In this document: positions 43,175-55,000 of the stretch, piece after piece | Layout: every line of letters begins with the position of its first letter | Position numbering within the stretch: position 1 is the stretch's first letter | NCBI GenBank assembly: GCA_029339195.1 | Contig: JAPTJF010000289.1 | Coordinates: forward strand, 16,762 to 80,761 | Source of the DNA: Micractinium sp. NFX-FRZ | Lineage: Eukaryota > Chlorophyta > Trebouxiophyceae > Chlorellales > Chlorellaceae | Reading direction: 5' to 3' | Length of the DNA stretch: 64,000 nt | The notes under the pieces: model-generated | Told to the model about the DNA's origin: nothing | The model's database searches: none | The model's input: only the letters and a program-made list of their open reading frames with translations | Program-made: the position numbers and the translations under genes

Positions 43175-43785
43175 GACATAAGACGCGGGATCAAACTCTG
43201 TGCACAAAGGAAGGTCGGTCACACAGCGGAGGAGGTGTCAAATGTCCATGTCGTCAGTGCAGGCTTGACATTGAGCGACTGCTGCCCTGGCGCCGCTGGC
43301 AGCGACGGCCCGCCTGCCCGGCGCAGTGCCCCTGCTGCTCGCACGTGCCCCCGCTGCCTGCTGCACCTGATTTTTCTGGTGGGCCTAAGGTCTGGCATCA
43401 CCACGCGTCTGGGAGGGCCCTGGTGCCCTGGAGGGGTCGGGCGACAGGCGACGAATTGCTGGTGCTGTGCAGGCCGCAGGTGCGCTCCGAAATGAGTGCC
43501 GGGTTGTTGCTAGGCACGGTGCATATGCTCAACCTCGCAGCAGGGCGCAGGAGAGAACGCCCAGCAATCGCAGCATGATGCAAAGCACGGAAATGCATGG
43601 CGTGAAAAGGCCGTCCCGGGCCCCGCGATCCGCCTGACCTGATCCCAGCGTCGGCCACAACCGGCCGGAGAGGCCAGCAGTGCAGGGCGGCAAGGCCGGG
43701 CGGGTGATTGAGGCTCCAGCAGACCTATTTATTGTTTCCGGAGGTCCCGACACTCTACCTGATCGCATTCATCGCGAACACGGCC
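43175..43785. promoter_or_regulatory. Shared upstream region of POP5 (-) and STRAP (+)
   Basis: 611 bp between divergent start codons of two housekeeping RNA-metabolism genes. No exon seen; promoter elements are not obvious by eye. Confidence 0.5.
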
Positions 43786-44304
43786 ATGGCCGCCAAGAAG
43801 GTGCAGACCCCACTGGTCTGCCACGGCCACACCCGGCCCATCGTGGAGCTGCAGTTCAGGTGGGGCCCTTCTGCTTGTGGCAGAGGAAATGGTTGACCAG
43901 AAGCGCGCGCGCCGGCTGTTTTCGGGGGCGCAGGGGAGCCCCACGCCGCGCCGCACCGGCTCCCTGCCTCGCGGCCCGCTCGCCGCCTTCACGCCGCGCC
44001 GCACTCACTCGCATGCCTGAGCGTGCTGCAGCCCCGTCACCCCCGATGGCATCTTCCTGGCCTCTGCCTCCAAGGACGGCCAGCCCATGCTGCGCAACGG
44101 CGAGACGGGCGACTGGGTCGGCACGTTCCAGGGGCACAAGGGCGCGGTGCGTGGGCGCTGCGGGGCGTGCCGGAGGAGCGAATCGTTTGTGGGTGCTGGG
44201 TGCTGCACAACGTGGCCAAGCACAGCAGTTCTGTTGGACTGGCGGCAGGCTGGGCATCACGAGCTGCCAGGCTGCAAGGCCATGCTGCATGCAAGGCTGT
44301 GTAA

Positions 44305-44343
<39 letters not shown>

Positions 44344-47279
44344 AATGGCTTTCAACACTCATCCTGCTGGGCGCTGCCGCCTGCAGGTGTGGAGCTGCGT
44401 GCTGAACGATGCAGCGGTGATTGCTGCTACTGCCTCCGCCGACTTCACAGCACGGGTGTGGAACGCCACCACCGGCGACGAGCTGCACCAGTTTCAGGTG
44501 AGAGTGGATGGGGGCTGGCCAGGTGATACCGGTTATGATGAGTTGCGTGGAAGGGAAGGGGAGCTGCACCAGTTTCAGGTCAACACCTGCTGCTGGATGG
44601 ATGACTGGATGGAAGTACAGGAGGTACAGGCGGGGAGCAGCACCGGTTCCAGGTCAGCAGTGAGTAAGAGTGAAGACGGGGCAGGCCTCTTGCGGGTGGG
44701 GCTGTGTCTGCAAAACAAGTGATGCCCGCTCAAAACTGCTGAAGGATCAAAGCCTTGCCGCTCAACCAACGCTCAGCAGGCAAGTGTTTTTCCCCTTGCT
44801 GCTGCCGCCTGCCGCCAACCCGTCGCCCTCCCCCGCTGCCTGCCTGCAGCACAAGCACATCGTGCGCAGCGTGTCCTTTGCACGCGGCGACAACTCCTGG
44901 CAGATGGTCACTGGCGGCGCGGAGAAGCTGCTGCGTATTTTCGACTTGCAGCGGCCAGAGGCGCCGCCCATGGGTGGGTGGCGGATGCGCGGGCGGGCGG
45001 ATGGGCCTGGCTTTGTGCGGCAGGACTGGGCGGGGCATGGAGCGGCGTGGCACGGGAACTGCACAGGGGAGTGTGGCATTGATCGGCACCCAAGTGGTGT
45101 GTGGGAACGAGGCCAGGCAGGACCTGTCCACGAGGCAGCGTGGTTTTGAGCCTGCCAAGAGCCTCCGCCCGACTCCTCCCTCTGCTGTCTGCCTGCCTGG
45201 CCCGCTCCTGCCCCGCTCCCCTGCAGAGTTTGGCCCCGCCCCCGACAACATCCGGGTGACCCACTGGATTGGAGACAACAAGCTGCTGCTGGTGTCCTAC
45301 CTGGACAAACCAAACGTGGAGTGAGTGGGGCCGGGGGCTGCTGGGTGTGCTTTGTTCGTAATGCCACCTGCCAGCTGCTGCTGCTGCTGCTGCTGCCGCT
45401 CCTTTTCCTGGTCTCATACAAGCACAGTGGGGCGTGCAGTGTTTGCTGCTGTTGGCTGCTGGAGCTCTTGTTGCTGCTGCTCCCGCTGCTGCTGCTGCTT
45501 CCAGCTGCATGTGACCGAGCTGCATGTGACCGAGCCCTGCCTGCCCCGCTGCCGTGACCAACTGCAGCGTGTGGGATGTGCGCACCGGCAAGGTGGTGCG
45601 CACGCTAGAGAGCCGCGGCACGGTGACCAGCATAGAGGTCACGCCCTGCGGCCGCTACATTGTCACCGCAGACGGCAAGCAGGTGTGTTGGTGGTGTGGC
45701 TGGAAAGAGGGGCAGGGAGGGGGGCAGCATGGAGGTCATAGTGCCGCCTCAAGCAGGCAAGCAGGAGGTGGGTGGGTGCACGAGGGGCAGAGGTGAATGG
45801 GGCCACGGGCAGCTGGGCGGGGGGCCACCGTGCAGGGGCTGCCACGCCCTACCCCACGCGCAGGTGAGCATTCGCTGCCGCCGCCGCCAGGCCGCTACCT
45901 GTGCCTGTTGCCACTGCAGCTGTTCTGCGCTCCGCCCTGCCCTGGCTGTGGCTGACGACACACCCTCTCGTCCTGCCCACCACCCATCCCCCCGCCTGGC
46001 CTGCCCACCCACACGTCTCTGTGCTCATTCACGTGCCCCCGCTGCTTCCTTCAATCTCTGCGCCAGGTGGACTTCCGTGACGCCTCCAGCTTTGACCTGC
46101 TGAGGAGCCACGAGTGCGAGGGGTACCTGGTGGAGTCGGCCAGCTACGCGCCCGACAAGGGCAGGTGAGCGAGGGCGTGCCTTGCACACTTTAGTGTGCC
46201 ATTGAAGGTTTTGTGGGGCCGGCCAGCTGCGCGCCTGGCAAGGGCAGGCGAGTGCTGTTTGTGGGCGTGCTGGTGGAGCGCTTTTTGCAGAAACAGTGCC
46301 AGAAACAGTGGCAGGGGAGAGCAACTGTGGTGCCGGGGAGAGCTTCTGTGGTGCCGGCCAGCTACGCGCCGCACGAGGGCAGGTGAGCGCCGGGGTGTCC
46401 TGCATAGTAAGGGTGCCAGGGGAGAGGCTCCGTGGCCCTGCGAAGGTTGCGCAACCAGGTTGCCACGAGGGAGCTTTTGTGGGGCCAGCCAGTTATGCAA
46501 GGGCAGGTGAACGTTTGTTCTGCGAGCGCCGAGGGGAGTGTGCTGTGCACAAGAACAGTGCCAGTGGAGAGCTTGTGTGTGTTGTGTCGGCCAGCTACGC
46601 CACTGGACAAGGGGAGGTGAGTTGGCCTCCGCCTCCGTCTCGCGAGCAGAATCTCTAGCCTGCTTGGTGCCTGTGCGCACTCACGTTCCTTGGCTTGCAC
46701 CCTCGCCTCCCGACCGTTCCGCAGGTTTGTGGCGTGCAGTTGCAAAGCAATGCTGCACCTGCACAACTCTCATGTCCCTTTGCTTGCCTGTTTACTGACA
46801 AACCATGTTGATATATGGCCCCCTGCCTGCAGGTTTGTGTCTGGCGGCAGCGACATGTGGGTGCGCCTGCATGACTTTGAGACGGGGCAGGAGCTGGAGG
46901 TCTGCAAGGGTGAGAAAGGAAAGACCACGAGAGTCTGTGTCGCCTGCAGTTGCCCGTCTGCAAGCGCACATCCGCCGTTCACGCGACCCACTTGCCCTCG
47001 TTTTGTTTTCCGGAAGTGTGGCTGTGGCCTTCGGAGGGGCAGGCGCACGCTGCCCGCCTGGCCGGCGCGCTCAGCCTGCCTCGTCTGCTTCTGCCCGCTG
47101 CAGGCCACCACGGCCCGGTGCACAACGTGCGCTTTGCTCCCGGCGGAACCCACTACGCCTCTGGCAGCGAGGATGGCACCATCCGCATCTGGCAGACCGA
47201 CTTCCAGCAGCAGGCGGCAGCAGCGGCGTTGGAAAACGGGGGAGGAGCGGCGGCGGCGGCGGCGAACGGCCTGGGATGA
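43786..47279 (+). CDS. STRAP: STRAP-like WD40 repeat protein (serine-threonine kinase receptor-associated protein/UNRIP)
   Basis: Nine exons give 327 aa: 43786-43859, 44032-44146, 44387-44497, 44850-44973, 45227-45320, 45568-45682, 46067-46164, 46833-46909, 47104-47279. The order matches [156 protein letters not shown]. These are seven WD-type blades. In animals STRAP is part of the SMN complex that assembles spliceosomal snRNPs and also binds TGF-beta receptors; only the RNA-related role is likely in an alga. The C-terminus is short and Ala-rich. The ATG is preceded by ggcc and begins MAAKKV. Confidence 0.92.
44303..44342 (+). repeat. (CTG)n microsatellite in STRAP intron
   Basis: About twelve tandem CTG/TGC units lie shortly before exon 44387-44497. 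They are intronic. Confidence 0.9.
44481..44657 (+). repeat. Three copies of a STRAP exon end and donor
   Basis: The exon end (DELHQFQ plus gt donor, 44481-44502) recurs at 44559-44583 and, more decayed, at 44633-44657. Confidence 0.85.
46129..46622 (+). repeat. Five-copy array of a STRAP exon end and donor
   Basis: The true exon end is 46129-46170 ([10 protein letters not shown] with gtgag). Decayed copies follow at 46217-46254, 46353-46390, 46482-46513 and 46587-46620, about 90-135 bp apart. Three of the copies keep a GGTGA donor. Confidence 0.9.
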
Positions 47280-47354
47280 AGCAGCGGTGGCACAGCTGCA
47301 ATGGTACAGAGAAGCGGCTGCCGCTGCGAGTGCGTGCTGCAGGCTTGCAAGCTG

Positions 47355-47359
47355 TGTAA
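47355..47359 (+). terminator. TGTAA polyadenylation signal, STRAP
   Basis: TGTAA starts 76 nt past the STRAP stop codon. Confidence 0.65.
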
Positions 47360-47379
47360 GCCAAGCATGTGCAGTGACA

Positions 47380-47384
47380 TTACA
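47380..47384 (-). terminator. TGTAA polyadenylation signal, cytochrome b5-like gene
   Basis: Plus-strand TTACA, 284 nt past the cytochrome b5-like stop codon. It lies 20 bp from the STRAP signal on the other strand. Confidence 0.55.
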
Positions 47385-47667
47385 GTGCGAAAAGAGGGTA
47401 GACAGTGCGGGCAGTGCTGCGGTTGAGCGAGAGAGTCGAGCGGTGCATTTGGGAGACAGTGGAAAGAACAAGGCGATAACAGGGGCGGTGGTGGAAAAAG
47501 GGGTGGGCGTATCATTCGAGCCAGCATTGGGCAGCATTGGTCATATGAGGAGTGGGGAGGGGAGAGCAAGGGAGAGCAAGGGAGGCAGGGCAGGGTGGAG
47601 GTGTGGGAGGAGAGGCAGAGAGGTAGGGCAATGCTGCGGTCTGGTGTTGTGATGTGCATGCCCAGCT

Positions 47668-48724
47668 TCACTGTTCCTTTTTGGCGCCCTCCTGGCCGTC
47701 CTCGCCGTCCTCCACCAGCCACCCAATCTCATACTCGTTGACCAAGTCAAACACGGTTGGTGGGTGCTGGACGCCGAGGAAGCCGGGCGTGCAGTCCGCT
47801 CCGGCGTGCGTGAAGATGGCATCCCCCCCGGGGTGGTGCTCAATGTAGGAGGTGACGTCGTAGACCTGTGACCATACGAGAGGGAGGGAGGGAGGGGTGT
47901 CGGATGCGGGGTGGTGAGTGGGAAGGGGGCCAGAGTGGGGGTGCGTATGCACAGCCCCAGCGGCGGCAGCTGCAGCATGGTGTGCAGCCATTGGCGGCAA
48001 GAGGGCCGCCACAGCGACAGCGGCAGTGGGGTGCAGCCGCAAATGGCAAGGAGACCGCTACAGCTGCAGCAGCACCAGCACTTTGGCAGCACCAGTTTGG
48101 GGTAGGGGTTGCCCTGGGGAGGACTGGAAGGCAGGAAGTGGTGGCAGCAGCAACGTGCACCCTGCTGGCGGGTGCATGATGCCCTGCTAGTACAGCCACG
48201 CTGCACATCCGGCCTCCGATTACAGCTTGCATTGTGCACCCCTACCTTGTACTGGTCTGACCCCTTGTTCTTGATGATGAGCCAGAGGTCATCCTCGCTG
48301 GCATGCTGCGCCACCTCTGCGCGCGTGTACCCCCGCGGCGGCGGCTTGGGCTTGGCTGCAAGTGGGCGGCGGGAGTGGTGGGGTGTGTGGATGCCCAGGG
48401 GTAAGCAAACAAGGTCAAGACTGTGTGGGACCCTTGCGCACGCACAGGCCGCCAACGACCAGCAGGCGGCAGCCCACGTCGCCGCCGCCGCCGCCGCCTC
48501 CTGCCGCTGCCCACTTCAAATTGGCCGCGCCCACCTTGCAGCGCCTTGTCCAGCTCCGATTTCTCGTGCTTCCTGGGGAAGACGATACGCACTAGGATGA
48601 AGAGGAGGGCGACAGCGGCTGCCGCCAGGCCGCGACCAAAGGGGTCCGCCAATACGTCTGCCAGACTTTGCTTCTGCTGGAGCCGCTTGATGCCCTCGAT
48701 TAGGGCATGCATGTCGAGCGCCAT
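47668..48724 (-). CDS. Membrane-anchored cytochrome b5-like heme protein
   Basis: Exons 48535-48724, 48246-48355 and 47668-47865 join in phase to 165 aa. Residues about 33-51 form an N-terminal membrane segment (LAAAAVALLFILVRIVF) followed by basic residues (PRKHEK). A Pro/Lys linker leads to a cytochrome b5 fold: YTRAEVAQH, DLWLIIKN, VYDVTSYIEHHPGGDAI with the heme-binding HPGG, then GFLGVQHPPTVFDLV, whose His is the likely second heme ligand, and EIGWL. The order (membrane anchor first, heme domain second) and the QHPPTVFD block match the plant cytochrome b5-like protein family rather than tail-anchored cytochrome b5. The redox partner is unknown. It is head to head with CHLH. Confidence 0.88.
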
Positions 48725-49047
48725 TCAGCAGCTGGGGCGGCGAGGCGGCAGCGAGATGATCGGGGAGCGCCAAGGGTGAGGGCCTATCTAGTGTAGTGCA
48801 GCGTGAAGCAGGTGGCTGTGATGCGCAATAGGATGTCACATGACGAGTAGGGGGAAAGGCACTCCCCCATGCAGCTGCCACGGGGACGCCTCATCCGCAC
48901 TATCCTGCGCGGGGTTGGCACCCAGACCTCTTGCACAGCGGGCATTCGCTCCTCCCCAGCTTCTACATCACCCCAACATCTCTGCCAGCACCCTGCTGCA
49001 CCGCTGCACACCCCTGTTGCTTTGAGGCGAAAGCGCAGGGCGACAGC
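48725..49047. promoter_or_regulatory. Likely bidirectional promoter, cytochrome b5-like (-) and CHLH (+)
   Basis: Only 323 bp separate the two start codons, so both 5' UTRs and promoters must share this interval. No TATA box is evident. Shared regulation is inferred from spacing alone. Confidence 0.55.
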
Positions 49048-52000
49048 ATGCAGGGACAGGCGCAGAGCCTTGCCGGCCGCCCCGTGGTGGCTGGCAGCAG
49101 CAGCTACAGCCGGCTGCAGGTGGGTGGGGCTCAGGGGGGCGGGGGCGAGATCATTGCGTGGCACTGGTGCAGGTGGGGTTGGGTGTGAGCGGGCCGGGCA
49201 CTCCCCAGACCCCCGCACCATCAAACCCGTCTCCCTCTGATGCTGCAGAGCCGGCGCAATGCGGCGGCAGCCCCCCAGGCCACCCGCAAGGTGAGACTCC
49301 GCCGCCTGCCTGCCGCCGCTCCCGCCTGCCGCCTTGCCCGACCGGGTTGCACCACACAAATGTGGGGTTTCGATGCAGGGGTGCCTGTGGCGCCCACTCC
49401 TGGGCCACACGAGCACGTCTGAGTGGTTTCTGTGTGGTGCAGGTGACCTCCATGGTGGCTGCTGGACCGCGCCTGCCCAAGCCGATTGGCGGCGACAGCG
49501 GCGGTGACGAGCCTCTGCGCATCAGCCTGGGCGAGGGCATGATGGGTGCGTGCTGCTGGGTGCCGCAGCTGGGTGCTGCACGGTGCAGCTTTGTGTGGGC
49601 GCTCTGCAGGGGATTGAGTGCACAGGGCAGCCCGCAGCAGCCGGCCGGCGGCAGGATTCCGGGGCGCGGCATGTGCCCCCAAGCGCACATGCGGCCGCTT
49701 CGCGATGAGGCATATCCCGCCAGCCTGGAGATATTTTGGGCAGCGGGCGCACCACAGCAACTCTGCCCGGCCCCTCCTGGCGGCCTCCTTGGGGCCAGCC
49801 GGCCCCGTTGCAGCCCCCTTTTGTGGTGCAATGTGGAGATTTGTGGTGCCGGTTGGGAGCCGGCGCAGCTGCGCACGCGACGGCGGCGGCGGCGGGGGCG
49901 AGCGGCGCCAATGGGCGCCCCATGCGCAGGCGCAGCCGCGCCTCCCCCCTGCAGCGTTTTTTCCTCTTTCTTTCGTTTCAGCAGCAGCGGCGGTGGCGTT
50001 AGCGACGGCAGTGCCAAATGCAGCATCGGGGGCGGCAGCAGCAGCGGGCAGCGCATGTCACGACGCAACACTGGAGGCGTCGTCGCGTCCCCTGGCGCTC
50101 CACCCACCTCTCCCCTCTCCCCCTCCCTCCCTTCCTTCCCCTCCCTTTCAAACCTTCTCAGGCGGCGGCTTCACCAACGTTGACCCCGAGTCCCGGCGCA
50201 TCATTCCGGAGGCCAATGGCCGCACGAAGCTCAAGGTGTGGCACAGCACAGAAGGCCGGCCAGTCAAGCAGCCAGCCAGCCAGCAGCCGTCGTGCTGTGC
50301 TGCCTGGTGCCTTGACAATATGATACCACAGGCTGGCTAGCCGCGGCTCTCACCATTCTTAGTGGCAGCTGGCGCCCGCCCCCGCCCACCAGTCCGGTAC
50401 GTGTTCCGCGCCCAGGGCGCTCAGCACTGCCCTGTCTTCCCCTTCCCTGCCCTGTTGCCTCCCCCCCAGGTTGTGTACGTGGTGCTGGAGGCGCAGTACC
50501 AGGCCAGCCTTGGCTCGGCGGTCAACAAGATCAACACCCACCGCAAGGAGGTAAGTTGGTTTCAACAAAGTTTTGGAAGTTTTGAACACTGCTTTAATCA
50601 ATGCTTTTTTCTGTTGATAAGTTAATAGTGAAGTGTAGGAGCTGTTGAGTTGGGGCGCGCCGGCAGCGCAGCAAGCAGCGGGTGCAATGACAGGGCAGTG
50701 CACGGCGTGGCCAGGCAAGCCAGGCTCCCCCTGGGGGACAGCAGCACAACGGACGCCTCTTGCCCGACCAGGACGTGACCGGCCGCAGCTGCAAACAAAC
50801 ACCAGCTGCGCAGCTGCCTCTGCTTGGGAGCGCTCTCCCGCCACCCTGCTCCTCCTCCTCTCTTCCCCTCCTCCCTGCCCCCAGGTGTGTGTTGAGCTGT
50901 GCAGGCCCTCACCAACTCATATCCCTTTTTCCTTGCCCCTGCCCCTCCTCCCTCCCGCCCCCTGGCAGGTGTGTGTTGAGCTGTGCGGCTACCTGCTGGA
51001 GGAGCTGCGCGACGCCAAGAACTTTGAGGCCTTCAAGAAGGATGTGGCCACCGGTGAGGTGGTTGATGAGCTGGAAAAAAAAGCCGGGAGGTAGTTCTGA
51101 CCTGTTGGGTTCTGCTTCTGCCGCCTGAAGCGGTTATTGAGCCTCACACCTTGTGGAGGCCTTCAGAAAGGATGTGGCCACCGGTGAGGCCCCTGGCTTG
51201 CTTGGTGGTCACTCGTGGCGGTGCTTTCTGCCGCCTGTGCCTGATGTGGCTGTCGAGCCTCGTGTCTTACATATTACATCTCTCCCCGCTCCCTGCCCCG
51301 CCTGCAGCCAACATCTTCATTGGCTCCCTCATCTTTATCGAGGAGCTGGCGGACAAGATTGTGGAGGCTGTGGGCCCGGCACGCGAGACGCTGGACGCCT
51401 GCCTCATCTTCCCCTCCATGCCCGCCGTCATGAAGCTCAACAAGCTGGGCACCTTCTCCATGTCGCAGGTGGGGGGGCGGGCGGGGTGTTCAGGCCAATG
51501 GCTGCTTACTCGTGCTGAAGTGGCATGCTGAGCTGACACGTTCTGAATGTCGCTTTTGTGGTGTTGAGGCCAATGGCTGATGCGCCACTCGTTCTGAAGT
51601 GACATGCGTGTGCTGAGCTGGCATGCTGAGCTGGCACATGAGGCGAGGCGGCACTGGCGTGCCCAGTCCAGCCCATCCCACCTGACACCCGCCACCTCAA
51701 CACCTGCGCTCCACCCCCTGTTCTGTGCGCGCAGCTGGGCGGCGGCGGCAAGAGCGCCATTGGCGAGTTCATGAAGAACATGCGCCAGCAGAACGACAAC
51801 TTTGAGGAGCAGCTGCTCAAGCTGGTGCGCACCCTCCCCAAGGTGCTCAAGTTCCTGCCCAGCGACAAGGCCAAGGACGCCCGCAACTACGTCAACTCCC
51901 TCCAGTACTGGCTGGGCGGCAACGACGGTGGGCGGGCGGGGCGGGGGCACGGGAGGGCCGGGGGCGTAGCCAGCAGGGCCGGAGAGGCCGCAGTGGCTGG

Positions 52001-55000
52001 GGGCAGAGGGAGCGGTGATGCAGCAGTGGCGGGGCGCCGAGCCTGGCCGCCAGCCTCGCAGCCGGCTGGCGCCCTGCTGCACGCCGTGCCCCGGCACCCC
52101 CTTCCCGCTCTGCACTCTGCACCCCCTGCTGCTGCTGGTGCGCCTGCGCCGAGCAAGCAGCAAGCCAGCAAGCGCCTCTAACTCTCTCCCTGCCCTCCCT
52201 CCCTCCCTGCCTGCCTGCCCGCCTCCCTCTGCCTGCAGACAACCTTGAGAACCTGCTGCTCAACATTGCGCAGTCCTACTCCCCCTCCCTGTCGGGCATC
52301 GACTTCTCCCCCGCCGAGCCCGAGCTCTTCCCCGACGTGGGCCTCTGGCACCCCCTGGCGCCCCGCATGTATGAGGACCTCAAGGAGTACCTCAACTGGT
52401 GAGCAGGCGGGCGGGTGGTATGATGTGTTGCATCCTTCTCAAACCTGCTTGGTGACTGCAAGTGCCCGGCCCACGGAGTACCTCAACTGGTGAGTGTGGG
52501 TGATACAAGTTGCTTCCTGTTTTGAGCGTTTGTGTTTGTGGCGGGGGCTTGGAGGGCCTCAACTGGTGAGCGCAGCAAATTACACAGTTTGCAGCAAGTG
52601 ATTCAATTAACCTCTCTGACGCAAGCGTCACACCTCGCGTCGTTGGCCCAAGCGCGACGCGTGCGCTGGCGAAGCGAGGTCTGCCTGCTTGCCCTCTGGC
52701 CCCTCCCATCCCCCCCTCCGTTTCACGTGCCTGACGACGCTTCCATTGTATTCCCCCCCCTCCCCCCCCCCAGGTACGACACCCGCAAGGACATGGTGTT
52801 TGCCAAGGACGCCCCCGTCATTGGCCTGGTGCTGCAGCGCTCCCACCTGGTCACCGGCGACCACGGGCACTACGACGGCGTGGTGTCGGAGCTTGAGTCG
52901 CGCGGCGCCAAGGTGGGCCTGCCGACAGTGGGGTGTGTGGGCCACACGGATGGGGGTGGGGTGGGGCTGTTCTGGCGGTAATTGGAGCGGTGCGTGGGCG
53001 GGGCCTCCTGCGCCTTTCTATGGTCACCCTGCACCAAACGGCCGTCAAAAACTGCCCCCTCCCCCCCTGCGCCCCCGCAGGTCGTCCCCGTCTTTGCCGG
53101 CGGCCTGGACTTCTCCTCCCCCGTGAAGAAGTTCTTCTACGACCCCCTGGGCTCTGGCCGCGCCTTTGTCAACACCGTGGTCTCGCTCACCGGCTTTGCC
53201 CTCGTGGGCGGCCCCGCGCGCCAGGACGCCCCCAAGGCCGTCGAGGCGCTCAAGCAGCTCAACGTGCCCTACCTCGTCTCCCTGCCCCTGGTCTTCCAGA
53301 CCACCGAGGAGTGGCTGGACAGCGAGCTGGGCGTGCACCCCGTGCAGGTCGCCCTGCAGGTGAGGCCAGCCAGCCAGGCCCCCCTTGTGTGTTTCTGGTG
53401 CTTTTGGGGGTCAAGGGGAAACTGTATGGCGGGCTGGAGCCCGCCTGTGTGTGTTTTGCGCCTGCAGCACCGCTCCCCAACCTCAACTCCACATGCCGTC
53501 CCCCCACCACTGTGCACTTCCCTCCATTCATCCTTGGCCCATCCTTACCTTACCACCCCTGCCTCGTTGTCTGTCCTCCTCCCCAGGTCGCCCTGCCCGA
53601 GCTGGACGGCGGCATGGAGCCCATCGTGTTTGCCGGCCGCGACTCCAACACCGGCAAGAGCCACTCCCTGCCCGACCGCATCGACTCCCTCTGCAGGTGT
53701 GCTGGGGGACGTGCTGGGGTGGGCTAGCGGGGATGTGCTGGGTGGGCACAGCCCGCGGGGCTGCTCTGCCGCAGGCGGCAGGGCAGACCTGGCACAGCAG
53801 AACAGCGGCAATGCAGGCAGCTTCGAGACGCACCCACCGGATTGTGCGTCTGCCAACTGCCAACCTTGGATGTCGCCTGCTGTCCCTCCCTGCGTGCAGC
53901 CGCGCCATCAACTGGGCCATGCTGGCCAAGAAGGAGAAGCGCGACAAGAAGCTGGCCATCACCGTCTTCTCCTTCCCACCCGACAAGGGCAACGTCGGTG
54001 AGCGGGTGTGTAAGGAGCAGTGGTGCAGCCATGCCCTCTGCCCTGCTGTGCTGCTTGCCGTCTTCTCCTTCCCCCACCCGACAAGGGCGACGTCGGTGAG
54101 TGGGCGCGCACACCACACAGCAGCAGCTCTGAGTGTGCTGCCCTGCTGTGCTGCTTGCCAGCCGTGTGCGCATCCCCCTTCTGGTCCCCGGCCCGCCGCC
54201 CTGGACGTTTACCCACCTCTTGTGTGTGTGTGTGCCTTGCTCCGTTCACCTCTGCACTCACTCCTTGCAAGTCACTCAGTCATTTGCTCACGCCCCCTTT
54301 CCTGTCCCCCTACCCTCCCCCCGCCCGCAGGCACGGCCGCCTACCTGAACGTGTTTGGCTCCATCTACCGCGTGCTCAAGGACCTGCAGGCCGACGGGTA
54401 CAACGTGGGCACACTGCCCATGAACGACGAGGCGCTGATCAAGAGCGTGCTCACCCAGGTGGGAGCTGCTTGTTAAGAGTGTGTGTTTCATGTGGCAACA
54501 GACGCGGCAGTGGGTGGCGGTGAGGGGGAGCAGGGTGAAGCTGATGGGGCAGCATGATGGAGAGCAGGGCTCTTGCTTCACACGCCTCCGACCCACACCT
54601 CTGGCGGCTCCCGTCACTGCCATTCCGCTGAACCTTGTCAACCCCACCCCTTCTTTTCCCGGCTGCAGGACGAGGCCAAGTTCAACTCTGCCGACCTCAA
54701 CATTGCCTACAAGATGAGCGTGGATGAGTACCAGAAGCTGTGCCCCTATGCCGAGGCGCTCGAAGAGAACTGGGGCAAGCCGCCCGGCAACCTCAACTCC
54801 AACGGCCAGGTGCGAGTGCGGGGGGAGGGCAGCAGGGGCTGGCTGTGTGACATGTGTTCGAGGAGCCAACGAGCCAAGTACCACTTCAGCTGCTGCTCGC
54901 ACGGATTGATTGGCTTTGGCCTGCAGGCTGCGCAGGGCGACGGCAGCAGGTGCAGATACAGGCAGACGCTCCTCCCCTGCGCGCCCACACCCGTGTCCGT

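Larger units (their letters stand above)
47280..47667. other. Convergent 3' region of STRAP and cytochrome b5-like gene
   Basis: 388 bp with facing poly(A) signals and no exon. G/A-rich repeats such as gggagagcaa lie near 47555-47580. Confidence 0.6.

Noticed and set aside
44303..44342. Leucine-run coding potential of the CTG tract
   Set aside because: It lies in an intron between phase-matched STRAP exons.
50881..50905. Earlier copy of a CHLH exon start as the real acceptor
   Set aside because: After GTGTGTGTTGAGCTGTGC it diverges into non-homologous sequence, while the copy at 50969 continues into conserved CHLH residues.
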